The notes under the pieces are model-generated. The model saw only the letters and a list, made by a program, of their open reading frames with translations. It made no database searches and was not told where the DNA came from. The translations under genes and the position numbers were made by a program. A stretch of DNA of 64,000 nucleotides. Source: Yersinia pekkanenii. GTDB lineage: Bacteria > Pseudomonadota > Gammaproteobacteria > Enterobacterales > Enterobacteriaceae. Every line of letters begins with the position of its first letter. The stretch's first letter is position 1. Where the stretch lies: NCBI RefSeq assembly GCF_001152565.1, contig NZ_CQAZ01000005.1:1-64000 (forward strand), read 5' to 3'. This document shows, piece by piece, positions 62,745 through 64,000 of the stretch.

Positions 62745-64000
62745 CGTGTTTCTCCCGCACATTGGCCGCAGGCTGAGTATCATCCAGACCGCAGAGTCCC
62801 TGATAAACCCAATTCGTAAACTCACTCTCCCGCAACGCATCCCCCCAAGCTATTGGACGGACACCTTTCCAGCGCTCATTCAAGAACTGGCTAAGCTGTT
62901 CACGGGATTGCTGCGGGGTGGTCACTTTAAAGTGGTTGAGTAAACCGGCGGCACGGCAGGCACAGAGTTCACCCTGACAGGTCCCCATACCGACACGGGT
63001 GCGGCGACGTAAATCCATGAGATTATTAACTGACAAAGATTCAACGGCATAGCGTACTTCACCGGCAGTAACCGCCTCACACTCACACACCAGACTGTTG
63101 TCCAGACGGTTTCCCGCCAATAACTGTGTGGCACGGTCGCCGTGGCGATAAACTGCCGAGCCGCGAATGCTGGCAGGCAGAGAAATCACTTTACTGAGCG
63201 TCTGTTCCGCCGATTGCTGTGAACCGGGTAGCGGCTCTTGGGCTGTGGTACAGGCTACGGTAACGCCCAGTTTTTCACATACTTTATCCGTCGCCCATTC
63301 CGCCATCAGCCGGTAGGTCATCAGCTTGCCGCCAGTAATGGTGATAAAACCTTCCAGCCCATCGCGACTGGCGTGATCCAGTAATACGATTCCACGGCTG
63401 ACGTTACGCCCTGACGGGTCATCATCACTGGCAACCAGCGGTCTGACCCCCGCATAGGCACGTAAAATGCGCGTTTTCGCCAGTTGTGGTGAAAGTTTTG
63501 ACCCCTCGCGAATTAAGGTATCCACCTCTTGTGCCGTTACTACCATATTGTCTATCTGATCGTATTCAATATGGGTAGAGGTGGTACCGATCAGTGAAAT
63601 GGTATCGCCCGGCACCAGAATATCGGCATCGGCTGGTTTACGGCAGCGGTTGATCACCATGTTGTTGATCCGATGACCTAGGATCAACAGTGCACCTTTT
63701 GCCGGAAACATGCGGATACGCAGATCGGCGTATTCGGCAATGTGTTGCCCCCAGATCCCGGCGGCATTGACAACAATCTGCGCATGAATCTCATATTGGC
63801 GCTGATTTTTATGATCGAAAACGCGCACGCCGGTCACCCGGTCACCCTGGCGTAATAGCCCGACGACGTCATGATAAGTCAGTACATTTGCACCGTGCTC
63901 ACGGGCATCGAGCATATTCGCGGCGGTTAAGCGAAACGGGTCAACCGTACCATCAGGTACCCGAACGGCGGCTATCAATGCTGGGTTGACGGCCGGTTCC
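62734..64000 (-). CDS. glpA: Anaerobic glycerol-3-phosphate dehydrogenase subunit A (5' part missing)
   Basis: GlpA is the FAD catalytic subunit that oxidises glycerol-3-phosphate to dihydroxyacetone phosphate in anaerobic growth. The window holds about 420 residues from EPAVNPALIAAVRVPDGTVDPFRL (E. coli residue about 130) to the stop; the FAD-binding N-terminus is beyond the right edge. Visible parts include VVNAAGIWGQHIAEYADL, VGMGTCQGELCACRAAG and the CECEAVTAGEVRYAVE BFD-type [2Fe-2S] domain (paired Cys). An internal ATG at 63978 is not the real start. First gene of glpABC. Confidence 0.93.
   Translation of the reverse strand, partial: EPAVNPALIAAVRVPDGTVDPFRLTAANMLDAREHGANVLTYHDVVGLLRQGDRVTGVRVFDHKNQRQYEIHAQIVVNAAGIWGQHIAEYADLRIRMFPAKGALLILGHRINNMVINRCRKPADADILVPGDTISLIGTTSTHIEYDQIDNMVVTAQEVDTLIREGSKLSPQLAKTRILRAYAGVRPLVASDDDPSGRNVSRGIVLLDHASRDGLEGFITITGGKLMTYRLMAEWATDKVCEKLGVTVACTTAQEPLPGSQQSAEQTLSKVISLPASIRGSAVYRHGDRATQLLAGNRLDNSLVCECEAVTAGEVRYAVESLSVNNLMDLRRRTRVGMGTCQGELCACRAAGLLNHFKVTTPQQSREQLSQFLNERWKGVRPIAWGDALRESEFTNWVYQGLCGLDDTQPAANVREKHDEI

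Overview
The window is a piece of a gammaproteobacterial chromosome. It is almost certainly from the Enterobacterales and most likely Yersinia (Y. pseudotuberculosis/pestis type). This rests on near-identical protein families and gene order to Escherichia coli over long blocks, on ERIC-type and long palindromic intergenic repeats of the sort known in yersiniae, and on Yersinia-style departures from the E. coli order. I saw no tRNA, rRNA body, insertion sequence transposase, prophage or CRISPR array. Gene assignments come from recognising protein families; no database search was run.

Region 1 (1-29.7 kb) is a conserved housekeeping block. It opens with an rrn P1-type promoter reading out of the left edge, then hemG, trkH, yigZ, pepQ (all leftward), divergent fadBA, fre, ubiD, rfaH, hemB, tatD, tatCBA, ubiB-ubiJ-ubiE, rmuC, udp, ysgA, metE, metR and yigM. 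This follows the E. coli rrnA-to-yigM order with two additions: an Asp-type hemB between tatD and rfaH, and three accessory genes (DedA-family protein, short CstA-like carrier, tyrosine-phosphatase-like protein) between rmuC and udp. Themes are ubiquinone and haem synthesis, Tat export, fatty acid beta-oxidation, nucleoside salvage and methionine synthesis.

Region 2 (29.8-35.9 kb) holds an auxin-efflux-type carrier and the ugpBAECQ glycerol-3-phosphate/glycerophosphodiester uptake operon, with a multi-repeat Pho box array upstream of ugpB.

Region 3 (36.0-42.4 kb) is an AT-richer chaperone/usher pilus operon of the CS1/CFA/I (alpha, alternate chaperone/usher) type: major pilin, usher, two tandem chaperones, minor pilin and tip adhesin. 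It sits between ugpB and livF, which are neighbours in E. coli, so it looks like an inserted accessory island. The first chaperone gene carries a third copy of an 8-bp tandem repeat that shifts its frame and fuses it in frame to the second chaperone. This is the most notable event in the window.

Region 4 (42.4-60 kb) returns to conserved backbone: livFGMHK with a single binding protein, panM, rpoH, ftsXEY, rsmD, yhhL, yhhM, a DUF1820 gene, yhhN, zntA (with a ZntR-type 20-bp-spacer promoter), tusA, yhhQ (with a candidate preQ1-I riboswitch covering its ribosome binding site) and dcrB. A palindromic element of about 170 bp flanked by 14-bp direct repeats then separates dcrB from Region 5 (60.2-64 kb), the glpABC anaerobic glycerol-3-phosphate dehydrogenase operon, whose glpA runs off the right edge.
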